This document shows, piece after piece, positions 16,878-25,937 of a stretch of 64,000 nucleotides of DNA. The stretch comes from Sphingomonas aurantiaca (GTDB taxonomy: Bacteria > Pseudomonadota > Alphaproteobacteria > Sphingomonadales > Sphingomonadaceae), in the NCBI RefSeq assembly GCF_003050705.1, contig NZ_QAOG01000004.1, positions 248,001 to 312,000 of the forward strand. Direction: 5' to 3'. Both the position numbers and the translations under genes were made by a program. The notes beneath the pieces were generated by a model that searched no databases, was not told the origin of the DNA, and saw nothing but the letters and a program-made list of their open reading frames with translations. The number at the start of each line of letters is the position of its first letter. Position 1 is the stretch's first letter.

Positions 16878-18680
16878 ATGTCAATACGGCGCCTCCCCGA
16901 GCATCTGGTCAATCGCATCGCCGCCGGTGAAGTGGTGGAAAGACCCGCCAGCGCGTTGAAGGAGTTGGTCGAAAACGCGATCGATGCAGGCGCGGGGCGG
17001 ATCGCAATTCTCCTCGTCGAAGGGGGGACGTCGCGGATCGAAGTCGCCGACGATGGCTGCGGGATGACGCCGGCCGACATGGCGCTCGCGCTGGAGCGGC
17101 ATGCAACCTCGAAGCTGCCCGACGAATATATCGAATCGGTCGTAACGCTCGGTTTTCGCGGCGAGGCGTTGCCCTCGATCGCGAGCGTCGCAAGGCTGAC
17201 GATCGAAAGCCGGATCCGCGGCGCCGAAGGCTGGGCACGGACCGTCGACAATGGCCAGGTCACGCGCGAAGGCCCCGCCGCGCTCCCGCCCGGCACGCGC
17301 GTCGTGGTCGAGGACCTGTTCGCGCGCGTCCCCGCCCGCCGCAAGTTTCTACGCTCCCCCCGCGCGGAATATGCCGCCTGCCTCGACGTCGTCCGCCGGC
17401 TCGCGATGGCCCGGCCCGACATCGGCTTCACGCTCGAGCATGACGGCCGCCGCGCGCTGTCGGCGATGCAGGTCGAGGATCGGCCGGGCCGGGTGGCGAC
17501 GCTCACCGACCGCGCGCTCGCCGACAATGCGGTGGCGATCGATCTGGAGCGCGAGGGCGTCGTGCTGGGCGGCGTCGCGAGTATCCCGACCTACAACCGC
17601 GGCATCGCCGACCACCAATATCTGTTCGTCAACGGCCGGCCCGTGAAGGACCGCCTGCTGATGGGCGCGATCCGCGGCGCCTATGCCGAGATGCTCCCGC
17701 GCGACCGCCACGCGGTCGTCGCGCTGTTCCTCGACATCCCGACCGACCAGGTCGACGTCAACGTCCACCCCGCCAAGACCGAAGTCCGCTTCCGTGACCC
17801 CGCCATGGTGCGCGGCCTGATCGTCTCGGGCCTCCGCCGCGCGCTCGACGCGGCGGGCCATCGCAGCCAGCGCGCCTCCGAATCCGCACTGTCGATGTGG
17901 CAACAAGAAAATTCCTCTCCCCCCGGGGGAGAGGAAGGGGCCCGTCCGCAAAGCGGATGGGAAGGTGAGGGCACGCCCCAAAGGCTACCGCGCGAAAACC
18001 GCCACTACGGCGCGGTCAACGACGCGCGCGCCACCTTCTTCGCCGCGCCCCCGCAGGCGCGCGCCGAACCCGCCTGGACACCCCCGCCACAAACCGCATC
18101 CTTCCCGATGGGCGTCGCGCGCGGCCAGGTCGCCAAGACCTATATCGTTGCCGAAGCGGAAGACGGGCTCGTCCTCGTCGACCAACACGCCGCGCACGAA
18201 CGCCTCGTCCTCGAACGCATGCGCGCGGCATTGATCGGCGGCACGATCGCCAGCCAGGCGTTGCTGATCCCCGAAGTCGTCGAACTGGACGAATCCGCCT
18301 GCGACCGCCTCGAAGCGCGCGCCGAGGAACTGTCGGACTTCGGCCTCGATCTCGAACGCTTCGGCCCGCACGCGATGCTGGTCCGCGCGACGCCCGCGCT
18401 GCTCGGCCAGAGCAACCCCAAGGGCCTCGTCACCGACCTCGCCGATGAACTCGCCGCCTTCGACGAGGCCTTGTCGTTGAAGGAGCGTCTCGACGCGGTG
18501 GCGGGGACGATGGCGTGCCACGGCTCGGTCCGTGCCGGCCGTATCCTGTCGGTCACCGAAATGAACGCGCTGCTCCGCGAGATGGAGATCACGCCGCACT
18601 CCGGCCAATGCAACCACGGCCGCCCGACCTGGGTGAAGCTCGCACACGGCGACATCGAGAAGCTGTTCGGGCGGAAGTGA
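16878..18680 (+). CDS. mutL: DNA mismatch repair protein MutL
   Basis: 600 aa. GHKL ATPase motifs at the N-terminus: ENAIDAGAG, DDGCGM, FRGEALPSI. The C-terminal endonuclease motif DQHAAHERLVLE and the zinc-binding QCNHGRPTW motif are present, so this is an endonuclease-competent MutL as in bacteria without MutH. The linker between the domains (about residues 345-366) is encoded by a REP-like double hairpin. Strong start: ATG 16878 with the family-typical MSIRRLPEHLVNRIAAGEV. Confidence 0.96.
   Translation: MSIRRLPEHLVNRIAAGEVVERPASALKELVENAIDAGAGRIAILLVEGGTSRIEVADDGCGMTPADMALALERHATSKLPDEYIESVVTLGFRGEALPSIASVARLTIESRIRGAEGWARTVDNGQVTREGPAALPPGTRVVVEDLFARVPARRKFLRSPRAEYAACLDVVRRLAMARPDIGFTLEHDGRRALSAMQVEDRPGRVATLTDRALADNAVAIDLEREGVVLGGVASIPTYNRGIADHQYLFVNGRPVKDRLLMGAIRGAYAEMLPRDRHAVVALFLDIPTDQVDVNVHPAKTEVRFRDPAMVRGLIVSGLRRALDAAGHRSQRASESALSMWQQENSSPPGGEEGARPQSGWEGEGTPQRLPRENRHYGAVNDARATFFAAPPQARAEPAWTPPPQTASFPMGVARGQVAKTYIVAEAEDGLVLVDQHAAHERLVLERMRAALIGGTIASQALLIPEVVELDESACDRLEARAEELSDFGLDLERFGPHAMLVRATPALLGQSNPKGLVTDLADELAAFDEALSLKERLDAVAGTMACHGSVRAGRILSVTEMNALLREMEITPHSGQCNHGRPTWVKLAHGDIEKLFGRK
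17912..17974. repeat. REP-like element in frame inside mutL
   Basis: Two adjacent hairpins: TTCCTCTCCCCC / GGGGGAGAGGAA (17912-17936) and CCCGTCCGC / GCGGATGGG (17941-17952 region), then GAAGGTGAGG. It resembles the CCCTCTCCCC / GGGGAGAGGG element at 33081-33187. It is read through as SSPPGGEEGARPQSGW and some following residues, inside the low-complexity MutL linker. Confidence 0.65.
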
Positions 18681-18822
18681 GGAGAAAGACGGCGCTTGGT
18701 GTCGACGGGCGGGTGGCGTGAGGCGTGAAGCGTGAGGCGTGGCTGTCGCTGACGGATCGACGGTCCTATAGCGTTTCACGCCCGACATGGCCTTTGTCGC
18801 CGGTTCGGGGCATGGGTCGGAT

Positions 18823-19068
18823 ATGGATGCTCTGTCGTTATTCGGTCTAGCCGCGGTCTCGTTCACCTTGCTATGCTATGCCAAGGAAGCCGGTTCGCAC
18901 TGGTGGACGCTCGGCTTCGCGTTTGGGTGCGTGCTGGGGTCTATCTACGGGTTCCTCCAGGGTGCCTGGCCCTTCGGGGTGGTCGAGATGATCTGGACGA
19001 TCGTCTCGTTCCGTCGTTGGCTCAAGATGCGTCGCACGCCTGCGCAGGGTGCGGAACCGCTCGCTTGA
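18823..19068 (+). CDS. Small membrane protein
   Basis: 81 aa from ATG 18823 (MDALSLFGLAAVSFTLLCYA); an in-frame ATG at 18787 would add 12 residues and neither start has a clear ribosome binding site. Three hydrophobic segments: about 5-20, 32-50 and 52-66. The layout resembles small CBU_0592-like inner-membrane proteins, but I cannot confirm it. Upstream (18717-18743) is a short run of near-repeats of GCGTGAGGC. Function unknown. Confidence 0.7.
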   Translation: MDALSLFGLAAVSFTLLCYAKEAGSHWWTLGFAFGCVLGSIYGFLQGAWPFGVVEMIWTIVSFRRWLKMRRTPAQGAEPLA

Positions 19069-19221
19069 CAGCGCGTTGGCGCGCGCTTATTCGAACTCTC
19101 CCCGACACGACGGTTCCGGCGGCGCTTGTTTGCGTTCGTCGCTATCGTGCGTTCGGATCATCGCTAAGAGATGGGCTTTGTGCAGCCATGCCGAAGCCCG
19201 TGGAGCAGGAGAACCAAGTTC

Positions 19222-19590
19222 ATGGCACGTATCGCGGGTGTTAATATCCCGACCAACAAGCGCGTGGTGATCGCGCTGACCTATATCCACGGCATCGGTT
19301 CGACCAAGGCCAAGGAAATCATCACGAAGCTCGGTATCGCCGATACGGCGCGAGTCCAGGACCTGACCGACCAGGAAGTCCTGCACATCCGCGAGACGAT
19401 CGACGCCGATCACACCGTCGAGGGCGATCTGCGCCGCCAGACCTCGATGAACATCAAGCGCCTGATGGATCTCGCCTGCTATCGCGGCCTGCGTCATCGC
19501 AAGGGCCTCCCGGTCCGCGGCCAGCGCACGCATACCAATGCGCGCACTCGCAAGGGCAAGGCCAAGCCGATCGCCGGCAAGAAGAAGTAA
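19222..19590 (+). CDS. rpsM: 30S ribosomal protein S13
   Basis: 122 aa beginning [14 protein letters not shown], the S13 signature start; GGAGAACC upstream is the ribosome binding site, so earlier in-frame ATG 19171 is rejected. It binds 16S rRNA in the small-subunit head and contacts the P-site tRNA; the basic C-terminus [16 protein letters not shown] is typical. First gene here of the alpha-operon segment rpsM-rpsK-rpoA-rplQ. Confidence 0.98.
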   Translation: MARIAGVNIPTNKRVVIALTYIHGIGSTKAKEIITKLGIADTARVQDLTDQEVLHIRETIDADHTVEGDLRRQTSMNIKRLMDLACYRGLRHRKGLPVRGQRTHTNARTRKGKAKPIAGKKK

Positions 19591-19674
19591 TCCACTTTTT
19601 CAATGGATTACTCCGCCGGCGCTGGTCCCAACGGGCCGCCCGGCGTCACGCAGATACAGGTCAGGAAATACACC

Positions 19675-20064
19675 ATGGCACGCGAACCTCAGCGCATTAA
19701 GCGGCGCGAGCGCAAGAACATCACCTCTGGCGTCGCTCACGTGAATGCCAGCTTCAACAACACCATGATCACGATCACCGATGCCCAGGGCAACGCGATC
19801 TCGTGGTCGTCGGCCGGCGCAATGGGCTTCAAGGGCTCGCGCAAGTCGACTCCGTACGCGGCGCAGGTCGCAGCGGAAGACGCCGGCAAGAAGGCCGCCG
19901 AGCACGGCGTCCGCACGATCGAAGTCGAGGTCAAGGGCCCCGGCTCGGGTCGCGAATCGGCACTGCGCGCACTGCAGGCTGTCGGTTTCCAGATCACGTC
20001 GATCCGTGACGTGACCTCGATCCCGCACAACGGCGTGCGTCCTTCGAAGCGTCGCCGCGTCTGA
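19675..20064 (+). CDS. rpsK: 30S ribosomal protein S11
   Basis: 129 aa from ATG 19675 ([19 protein letters not shown]). It contains the family-conserved [18 protein letters not shown] and the C-terminal [20 protein letters not shown]. It forms part of the small-subunit platform. The in-frame ATG at 19603 would add a non-homologous leader and is rejected. Confidence 0.98.
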   Translation: MAREPQRIKRRERKNITSGVAHVNASFNNTMITITDAQGNAISWSSAGAMGFKGSRKSTPYAAQVAAEDAGKKAAEHGVRTIEVEVKGPGSGRESALRALQAVGFQITSIRDVTSIPHNGVRPSKRRRV

Positions 20065-20074
20065 TTCTCCGCCT

Positions 20075-20111
20075 CCCGTGCGCGGTTGATCGCGCCGCAC
20101 GGGTGTATTTT
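20075..20111 (+). terminator. Possible attenuator hairpin between rpsK and rpoA
   Basis: CCCGTGCG (20075-20082) and CGCACGGG (20096-20103) form an 8-bp stem followed by TGTATTTT. Weak as a terminator, and inside an operon, so partial termination or mRNA processing are the likelier uses. Confidence 0.35.
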
Positions 20112-20161
20112 CATGGTCGGCGGACACACCCGTTCGCCGGCCCCCAAATTAGGGGAAGCAA

Positions 20162-21232
20162 GTGTCTGTCAACGCAAAGAACTGGCAGGAACTCAAGAAG
20201 CCCAGCGGCCTGGAGAAAAAGGCCGGTGGCGACACCAAGCGCAAGGCGACTTTCATCGCCGAGCCGCTCGAGCGTGGCTTCGGCCTGACGCTCGGCAACG
20301 CGCTGCGTCGCGTGTTGCTCTCGTCGCTGCAGGGCGCGGCCGTCACCTCGATCAAGATCGAGAACGTGCTGCATGAGTTCTCGTCTCTGGCAGGCGTCCG
20401 CGAGGACGTGACCGACATCGTCCTCAACGTGAAGCAGATCGCGATCCGCATGCAGGGCGAGGGGCCCAAGCGCCTCCAGCTCTCGGCAACGGGTCCGGGT
20501 GAAGTCAAGGCCGGCGACATTGCCGTCTCGGGCGACATCGAGATCATGAACAAAGATCTCGTGATCTGCCACCTCGATGAGGGTGCGACGCTCAACATGG
20601 AGCTGACCGCCGACATCGGTAAGGGTTACGTGCCTGCGACCGCAAACCGCCCGGCCGATGCGCCGATCGGTCTGATCCCGGTCGATGCGCTGTACTCGCC
20701 GGTACGGCAGGTGTCGTACAAGGTCGACCCGACCCGCGTCGGTCAGGACCTCGATTACGACAAGCTGACGCTGACGATCGAAACCGACGGCACGATCACC
20801 CCGGAAGACGCAGTCGGCTATGCCGGTCGTATCCTCCAGGACCAGCTCGCGCTGTTTGTCCACTTCGACGATTCGTCGGTGACGCGTTCGTCGGCCCCGA
20901 TCGGCCAGGCAGCACCCGCTGCCGGTGGTGCGGAGCCCGCAGGCGACACGCAGCAGATCAACCGTTACCTTCTCAAGAAGGTCGACGAGTTGGAGCTGTC
21001 GGTGCGTTCGGCGAACTGCCTCAAGAACGACAACATCATCTATATCGGCGATCTGGTCGGCAAGACCGAAGCCGAGATGCTGCGTACGCCTAACTTCGGC
21101 CGCAAGTCCTTGAACGAAATCAAGGAAGTGCTGTCGTCGATGGGTCTTCGCCTGGGCATGGAAATCCCGGGCTGGCCACCTGAGAACATCGAAGAGATGG
21201 CCAAGAAGCTCGAGCAGGAAATCATGGGGTAA
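20162..21232 (+). CDS. rpoA: DNA-directed RNA polymerase subunit alpha
   Basis: 356 aa, starting at GTG 20162 with AGGGGAAGCA just upstream. N-terminal dimerisation domain with the conserved [19 protein letters not shown], then a linker, then the alpha-CTD ([36 protein letters not shown]), which binds UP elements and activators. Slightly longer than the E. coli protein through the alanine-rich linker ([16 protein letters not shown]). Third gene of the operon. Confidence 0.98.
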   Translation: MSVNAKNWQELKKPSGLEKKAGGDTKRKATFIAEPLERGFGLTLGNALRRVLLSSLQGAAVTSIKIENVLHEFSSLAGVREDVTDIVLNVKQIAIRMQGEGPKRLQLSATGPGEVKAGDIAVSGDIEIMNKDLVICHLDEGATLNMELTADIGKGYVPATANRPADAPIGLIPVDALYSPVRQVSYKVDPTRVGQDLDYDKLTLTIETDGTITPEDAVGYAGRILQDQLALFVHFDDSSVTRSSAPIGQAAPAAGGAEPAGDTQQINRYLLKKVDELELSVRSANCLKNDNIIYIGDLVGKTEAEMLRTPNFGRKSLNEIKEVLSSMGLRLGMEIPGWPPENIEEMAKKLEQEIMG

Positions 21233-21250
21233 GCGGCATCGGGCCCATGC

Positions 21251-21332
21251 CGTTACTCCAGCGAAAACTGGGGTATCGCGGTACGGGTCCGGTCCGCTCC
21301 TCATGGAGATCCCAGCGTTCGCCGGGATGACG
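21251..21332. repeat. REP-type inverted pair (CCCAGCG-x-GCTGGG family)
   Basis: Two inverted copies: CGTTACTCCAGCGAAAACTG at the left, and its approximate complement ending CGCCGGGATGACG at the right. It lies between rpoA and rplQ within an operon. Other copies of this family: 44109-44192, 57286-57368 and the related 57827-57908. Confidence 0.7.
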
Positions 21333-21411
21333 ATTATCCAGGTGGGCTCCTCGTCCCCACCAGCTCCCGGGTACCTCATACGGCCCCTGAACGAACGAAA
21401 AGGTATTAAAC

Positions 21412-21834
21412 ATGCGCCATCGCGTAGGCGGCCGTAAGCTTCAGCGGACCTCGGCCCACCGTCTTGCTCTGTTCCGCAACATGAGCGCCGCGCTCATCAA
21501 GCACGAGCAGATCACCACCACCGTCGCCAAGGCGAAGGAACTGCGTCCCTACATCGAGAAGCTGATCACGCTCGCGAAGAAGGGTGGCCTGTCCAACCGT
21601 CGTCTCGCGCACGGTCGGTTGCTCGACGACGCACAGCTGATCAAGCTGTTCGACGTTCTGGCGACCCGTTATGCGGATCGCAACGGCGGTTACACCCGCG
21701 TCATCAAGGCTGGTATCCGCATGTCGGACGCCTCGCCGATGGCCGTCATTGAGTTCGTCGACCGCGACGTCTCGGCGAAGGGCCAGGATTCGGGTCCGGT
21801 GATGTCGGACGAGGATTACAACGAAGCGGCATAA
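21412..21834 (+). CDS. rplQ: 50S ribosomal protein L17
   Basis: 140 aa beginning [17 protein letters not shown], the L17 signature. It is a large-subunit protein near the exit tunnel. Slightly longer than E. coli L17 with an acidic C-terminal tail ([11 protein letters not shown]). Last gene of the ribosomal operon, followed by a strong terminator. Confidence 0.98.
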   Translation: MRHRVGGRKLQRTSAHRLALFRNMSAALIKHEQITTTVAKAKELRPYIEKLITLAKKGGLSNRRLAHGRLLDDAQLIKLFDVLATRYADRNGGYTRVIKAGIRMSDASPMAVIEFVDRDVSAKGQDSGPVMSDEDYNEAA

Positions 21835-21860
21835 TCCCCGCCTCTCGTTAGTCGAATTGC

Positions 21861-21900
21861 AGGCCGCGTTTCCCATCCGGGAAGCGCGGCCTCTTTCGTT
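21861..21900 (+). terminator. Rho-independent terminator after rplQ
   Basis: A 14-bp stem, AGGCCGCGTTTCCC and GGGAAGCGCGGCCT with one G-T pair, loop ATCC, then CTTTCGTT. It ends the rpsM-rplQ operon before guaA. Confidence 0.85.
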
Positions 21901-21928
21901 ACGGGTCCCATCCGGCTATGCGCCCGAC

Positions 21929-23485
21929 ATGGAGCACCCAGACAGCATTCTCATCGTCGATTTCGGCAGCCAGGTAACCCAGCTGATCGCCCGCCGCGTG
22001 CGTGAAGCCGGCGTCTATAGCGAGATCGCCCCCTTCCAGTCGGCCGAGGCCGCCTTTGACCGGATGCAGCCCAAGGGCATCATCCTCTCGGGTGGTCCCG
22101 CCTCGGTCACCGCGGAGAATTCCCCACGCGTGCCGCAGCGCTTCTTCGAGGCGGGTATCCCGATCCTCGGCATCTGTTACGGCCAGCAGGTCATGTCGGC
22201 CCAGCTGGGCGGCAACGTGATCGTCTCGGGTGATGGCGGCGAGTTCGGCAGCGCGTTCATCGAGGTCAAGTCGGCTTGCGCGTTGTTCGACGGGCTGTGG
22301 GCCGAGGGCGAACGCCACCAGGTCTGGATGAGCCACGGCGACAAGGTCGACGCGATCCCGCCGGGGTTCACCCCCGTCGCGACCTCGACCGGCGCGCCCT
22401 ATGCGATCGTCGCCGACGAGACGCGGCGCTTCTACGGCGTGCAGTTCCACCCCGAGGTCGTCCACACCCCCGATGGCGGCAAGCTGATCGCCAACTTCGC
22501 GCGGCACGTCTGCGGGCTCAGCGGCGACTGGACGATGGCCGAGTTCCGCGACACCAAGATCGCCGAGATCCGTGCGCAGGTCGGCACGGGCCGAGTCATC
22601 TGCGGCCTGTCGGGCGGCGTCGATTCGGCGGTCGCGGCGGTGCTGATCCATGAGGCGATCGGCGAGCAGCTCACCTGCGTCTATGTCGATCACGGCCTGA
22701 TGCGCGCGGGCGAGAGCGAGCAGGTCGTCAGCCTGTTCCGCGGCGCCTATAACATCCCGCTCATCCATGTGAACGTCGAGGAGTTGTTCCTAGGCGGCCT
22801 TGCCGGGATCACCGACCCCGAGCTGAAGCGCAAGTTCATCGGCAAGACCTTCATCGACGTGTTCGATGCCGAGGCCAAGAAGCTGGGCGGCGCGGAGTTC
22901 CTTGCGCAGGGGACGCTGTATCCTGACGTGATCGAGAGCGTCAGCTTCACCGGCGGGCCCTCGGTGACGATCAAAAGCCACCACAATGTCGGTGGTCTGC
23001 CCGAGCGCATGAACATGAAGCTCGTCGAGCCGCTCCGCGAGCTGTTCAAGGACGAGGTCCGCGCGCTGGGTCGCGAGCTGGGGCTGCCGGAGATCTTCGT
23101 CGGCCGCCACCCGTTCCCCGGACCCGGCCTTGCGATCCGCATCCCTGGCGAAGTCACCAAGGAACGCTGCGACATCCTGCGGAAAGCGGATGCGATCTAT
23201 CTCGAGGAGATCCGCGCGGCGGGGCTGTACGACACGATCTGGCAGGCGTTCGCGGTACTCTTGCCCGTCCGCAGCGTCGGCGTGATGGGCGACGGTCGCA
23301 CCTATGACAACGTGCTGGCCTTGCGCGCGGTGACGTCGACCGACGGCATGACCGCGCAGGCGTTCCAGTTCCCCGGCGACTTCCTGCCGCGTGTCGCAAC
23401 CCGGATCATCAACGAGGTGAAGGGCATCAACCGGGTCACCTACGACTACACCTCGAAGCCCCCCGGCACGATCGAGTGGGAATAA
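21929..23485 (+). CDS. guaA: GMP synthase (glutamine-hydrolysing)
   Basis: 518 aa. It converts XMP to GMP with glutamine and ATP. Glutamine amidotransferase domain: nucleophile Cys in GICYGQQVM and the catalytic pair in [12 protein letters not shown]-pyrophosphatase domain: PP-loop [12 protein letters not shown]-terminal dimerisation domain ends [17 protein letters not shown], the family signature. The start is ATG 21929 ([15 protein letters not shown]); the in-frame ATG at 21857 would lie in the rplQ terminator. Its end overlaps the next gene by 10 bases. Confidence 0.98.
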   Translation: MEHPDSILIVDFGSQVTQLIARRVREAGVYSEIAPFQSAEAAFDRMQPKGIILSGGPASVTAENSPRVPQRFFEAGIPILGICYGQQVMSAQLGGNVIVSGDGGEFGSAFIEVKSACALFDGLWAEGERHQVWMSHGDKVDAIPPGFTPVATSTGAPYAIVADETRRFYGVQFHPEVVHTPDGGKLIANFARHVCGLSGDWTMAEFRDTKIAEIRAQVGTGRVICGLSGGVDSAVAAVLIHEAIGEQLTCVYVDHGLMRAGESEQVVSLFRGAYNIPLIHVNVEELFLGGLAGITDPELKRKFIGKTFIDVFDAEAKKLGGAEFLAQGTLYPDVIESVSFTGGPSVTIKSHHNVGGLPERMNMKLVEPLRELFKDEVRALGRELGLPEIFVGRHPFPGPGLAIRIPGEVTKERCDILRKADAIYLEEIRAAGLYDTIWQAFAVLLPVRSVGVMGDGRTYDNVLALRAVTSTDGMTAQAFQFPGDFLPRVATRIINEVKGINRVTYDYTSKPPGTIEWE

Positions 23486-24336
23486 GACGAGCACGACCAT
23501 CGTTCGGCGCGCTGGCGATCATCGCTGGCGCGCCGCTGCTGCTCGGCGCGGCGGATCCGCCCGCCTGGACTCGGCCGCAGGCGCCGTTCCCTATTGCCGG
23601 TCCGATTACCTATGTCGGTAGCGAAGGGATCGCTGCCTATTTGATCAAGACGCCCGCAGGCGCGATTCTGATCGACGGGACGCTTGCCGAGAATGCGGGG
23701 ATGATCGGGCGCAACATCGTTGCGGCGGGTGTCCGCCTGCGCGACGTGAAGCTGATCCTCGTCACGCACGCGCATTTCGATCATGCGGCAGGCGTGGCCG
23801 CGCTCAAGCGCGCGACCGGCGCGCGTGTCGTCGCGGGCGTCGGCGATGTCCGCGCGCTCGAAACCGGGATACCACCTGGCGAGACGAACTACGGCGTCAT
23901 TCGCTTTCCCGCGGTCCCGGTCGATCGCGGCGTTCGCGATCGTGACACGGTGACGCTCGGCACCGTCACGATGACCGCGCGCGCGACGCCGGGGCACACC
24001 CCCGGCTGCACGACCTGGACGATGCGGATCCCCGCGCAGCCGCGCGCGCTCGACGTGGTCTTCCCGTGCAGCGTCAGCGTCGCGGGCAATCGTCTGATCG
24101 GCAATCGCGCCTATCCGGGCATCGTCGGCGACTATCGCCGCAGTATCGCGATGCTCGGTACGCTGCACGCCGACATCGTCCTGCCGTCGCATCCCGAACT
24201 CGCCGACGTGATCGCACGCGGCCGGCGCCGCGCGGCGGGCGACGCGACCGCGTTCGTCGATCCAACGCTGCTGCCCAGAATCGTCGCGAAAGCCAAAGCC
24301 GGGTTTGACGCCGATCTCGCCAAGCAGGCGCGCTAG
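23476..24336 (+). CDS. Subclass B3 metallo-beta-lactamase
   Basis: 286 aa. It has a signal peptide of about 26 residues ([20 protein letters not shown] then GAADPP) for periplasmic export. All B3 zinc ligands can be seen: [10 protein letters not shown] gives His98, His100, Asp102, His103; GHTPGCTTW gives His174; LPSHPEL gives His239. The N-terminal [17 protein letters not shown] layout is B3-like. It would hydrolyse beta-lactams including carbapenems, if expressed. The start is GTG 23476, overlapping guaA by 10 bases; an alternative is not obvious. Chromosomal, not on a mobile element, so a resident enzyme. Confidence 0.88.
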   Translation: MGIRRARPSFGALAIIAGAPLLLGAADPPAWTRPQAPFPIAGPITYVGSEGIAAYLIKTPAGAILIDGTLAENAGMIGRNIVAAGVRLRDVKLILVTHAHFDHAAGVAALKRATGARVVAGVGDVRALETGIPPGETNYGVIRFPAVPVDRGVRDRDTVTLGTVTMTARATPGHTPGCTTWTMRIPAQPRALDVVFPCSVSVAGNRLIGNRAYPGIVGDYRRSIAMLGTLHADIVLPSHPELADVIARGRRRAAGDATAFVDPTLLPRIVAKAKAGFDADLAKQAR

Positions 24337-24341
24337 ACGCC

Positions 24342-24995
24342 ATGCTGGTCCTGTGCGGTATCGTGGTGATCGTCGCGGGCTTCCTGCTCCGGTTCAATCC
24401 GTTGCTCGTGGTCGCGGTCGCCGCGCTGGTCACAGGCCTTGCCGCCGGGATCGCGCCGCTCGCGATCCTTGCGGCGTTCGGCAAGGCATTCAACGACAAC
24501 CGCTATGTCACCGTGATCTACCTCGTTCTGCCGGTGATCGGGATGCTCGAACGCCATGGGTTGCAGGAGCGCGCGCGGCTCGCGATCGGCACGCTGAGGG
24601 GCGCGACGGTCGGGCGGTTGCTGATCGGCTATCTGCTGTTTCGCCAGCTGACCGCGGCGCTCGGCCTGACGTCGATTGCCGGCCCGGCGCAGAGCGTCCG
24701 CCCGCTCGTCGCGCCGATGGCCGAGGCCGCAGCCGAGGCGCAAGGTCTCCCGCCGGGCGGCGACCGCATACCGGCGATGGCCGCGGCGACCGACAATATC
24801 GGGCTGTTCTTCGGTGAGGACATCTTCATCGCGATCGGCTCGATCCTGCTGATGAAGGGCGTGCTCGAGGGCTATGGCATCGTCATCCAGCCGCTGCATC
24901 TATCGGTGTGGGCGATCCCGACCGCGATCGCCGCGTTCGTGATCCATGGCTTCCGCCTCTGGCTGCTCGATCGCCGACTGGCGCGCGCGGCGTGA
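24342..24995 (+). CDS. DUF969-family membrane protein
   Basis: 217 aa. About five hydrophobic segments, including an N-terminal VLCGIVVIVAGFLLRFNP and a central AAATDNIGLFFGEDIF segment typical of the family. DUF969 and DUF979 occur as an adjacent pair and together look like two halves of a permease. The substrate is unknown; in other genomes the pair is often near peptidase genes. Its TGA overlaps the next start as GTGA. Confidence 0.8.
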   Translation: MLVLCGIVVIVAGFLLRFNPLLVVAVAALVTGLAAGIAPLAILAAFGKAFNDNRYVTVIYLVLPVIGMLERHGLQERARLAIGTLRGATVGRLLIGYLLFRQLTAALGLTSIAGPAQSVRPLVAPMAEAAAEAQGLPPGGDRIPAMAAATDNIGLFFGEDIFIAIGSILLMKGVLEGYGIVIQPLHLSVWAIPTAIAAFVIHGFRLWLLDRRLARAA

Positions 24996-25933
24996 TCGGC
25001 ACCGGCTTCATCTACACGGTCGCAGGGCTGATGTTCGCGGCGTTCGCGGTGCTGAGCGCGACCGATCGCACCAATCCCAAGCGCCTGGGCAATGCGGCGT
25101 TCTATGCGGTGCTGGCGATCAGCTTCCTGCTCGGCGGGCGGCTGGGCGACGTCGGCAATGGCGTCCTCGTCCTGGCGCTCGTCGCGATCGCAGGCTCGGG
25201 CGCGATGGGGCGGGGCGGGCGGGCCACCACTTCGCTCGACGCGCGACGGGACGACGCCGCACGGCTCGGAAACCGGATCTTCCTCCCCGCGCTGATCATC
25301 CCGGCCGCGGCGCTGGGCGGCACCGTGCTGTTTCGCGCGGTCCCGAGCCTCGTCGATCCGAAGCAGGCGACGCTCGTCGCGCTGACCTGCGGCGTCCTGA
25401 TCGCGCTGATCGCGATGGAGGCCTGGTTCCGCCCGCGGCTCGCCACGCCACTGGCGGAAGGTCTGCGGGTGATGGATGCGATCGGCTGGGCGGCGGTGTT
25501 GCCGCAAATGCTGGCAAGCCTCGGCGCGGTCTTCGCGCTGGCGGGCGTGGGGGACGTCGTCGGCGGGCTGGCGGGCCATGCGATCCCGGATAACAGCCTG
25601 ATCGGCGCGGTTCTCGCCTATACGCTCGGCATGGCGCTGTTCACGATGATCATGGGCAATGCGTTCGCGGCGTTCCCGGTAATGGCGGCGGCGATCGGGA
25701 TCCCGCTACTCGTCCGGCACTATGGCGGCGACCCCGCCGTCGTTGCGGCGATCGGGATGCTCAGCGGGTTCTGCGGCACGCTGATGACGCCGATGGCGGC
25801 GAACTTCAATCTCGTCCCCGCCGCGCTGCTCGACCTCAAGGACAAGAACGCGGTCATCCGCGCGCAGGTGCCGACCGCGCTGCCACTGCTCGCGGTCAAT
25901 ATCGGCCTGCTCTACTGGCTGGGCTTTCGCTGA
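24992..25933 (+). CDS. DUF979-family membrane protein
   Basis: 313 aa from GTG 24992, coupled to the DUF969 gene by a GTGA overlap; the upstream in-frame ATG 24908 lies inside that gene. About nine hydrophobic segments; conserved-looking motifs are TYTLGMALFTMIMGNAFAAF-like (here LAYTLGMALFTMIMGNAFAA) and GFCGTLMTPMAANFNLVPAA. It is the presumed larger subunit of the two-part permease. It converges with cysS with only 4 bases between. Confidence 0.8.
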   Translation: MIGTGFIYTVAGLMFAAFAVLSATDRTNPKRLGNAAFYAVLAISFLLGGRLGDVGNGVLVLALVAIAGSGAMGRGGRATTSLDARRDDAARLGNRIFLPALIIPAAALGGTVLFRAVPSLVDPKQATLVALTCGVLIALIAMEAWFRPRLATPLAEGLRVMDAIGWAAVLPQMLASLGAVFALAGVGDVVGGLAGHAIPDNSLIGAVLAYTLGMALFTMIMGNAFAAFPVMAAAIGIPLLVRHYGGDPAVVAAIGMLSGFCGTLMTPMAANFNLVPAALLDLKDKNAVIRAQVPTALPLLAVNIGLLYWLGFR

Positions 25934-25937
25934 GGCG

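Noticed and set aside
18717..18743. Tandem GCGTGAGGC-like units, considered as CRISPR or a regulatory array
   Set aside because: Only about three degenerate 9-base units with no spacers. No CRISPR array was found anywhere in the window.
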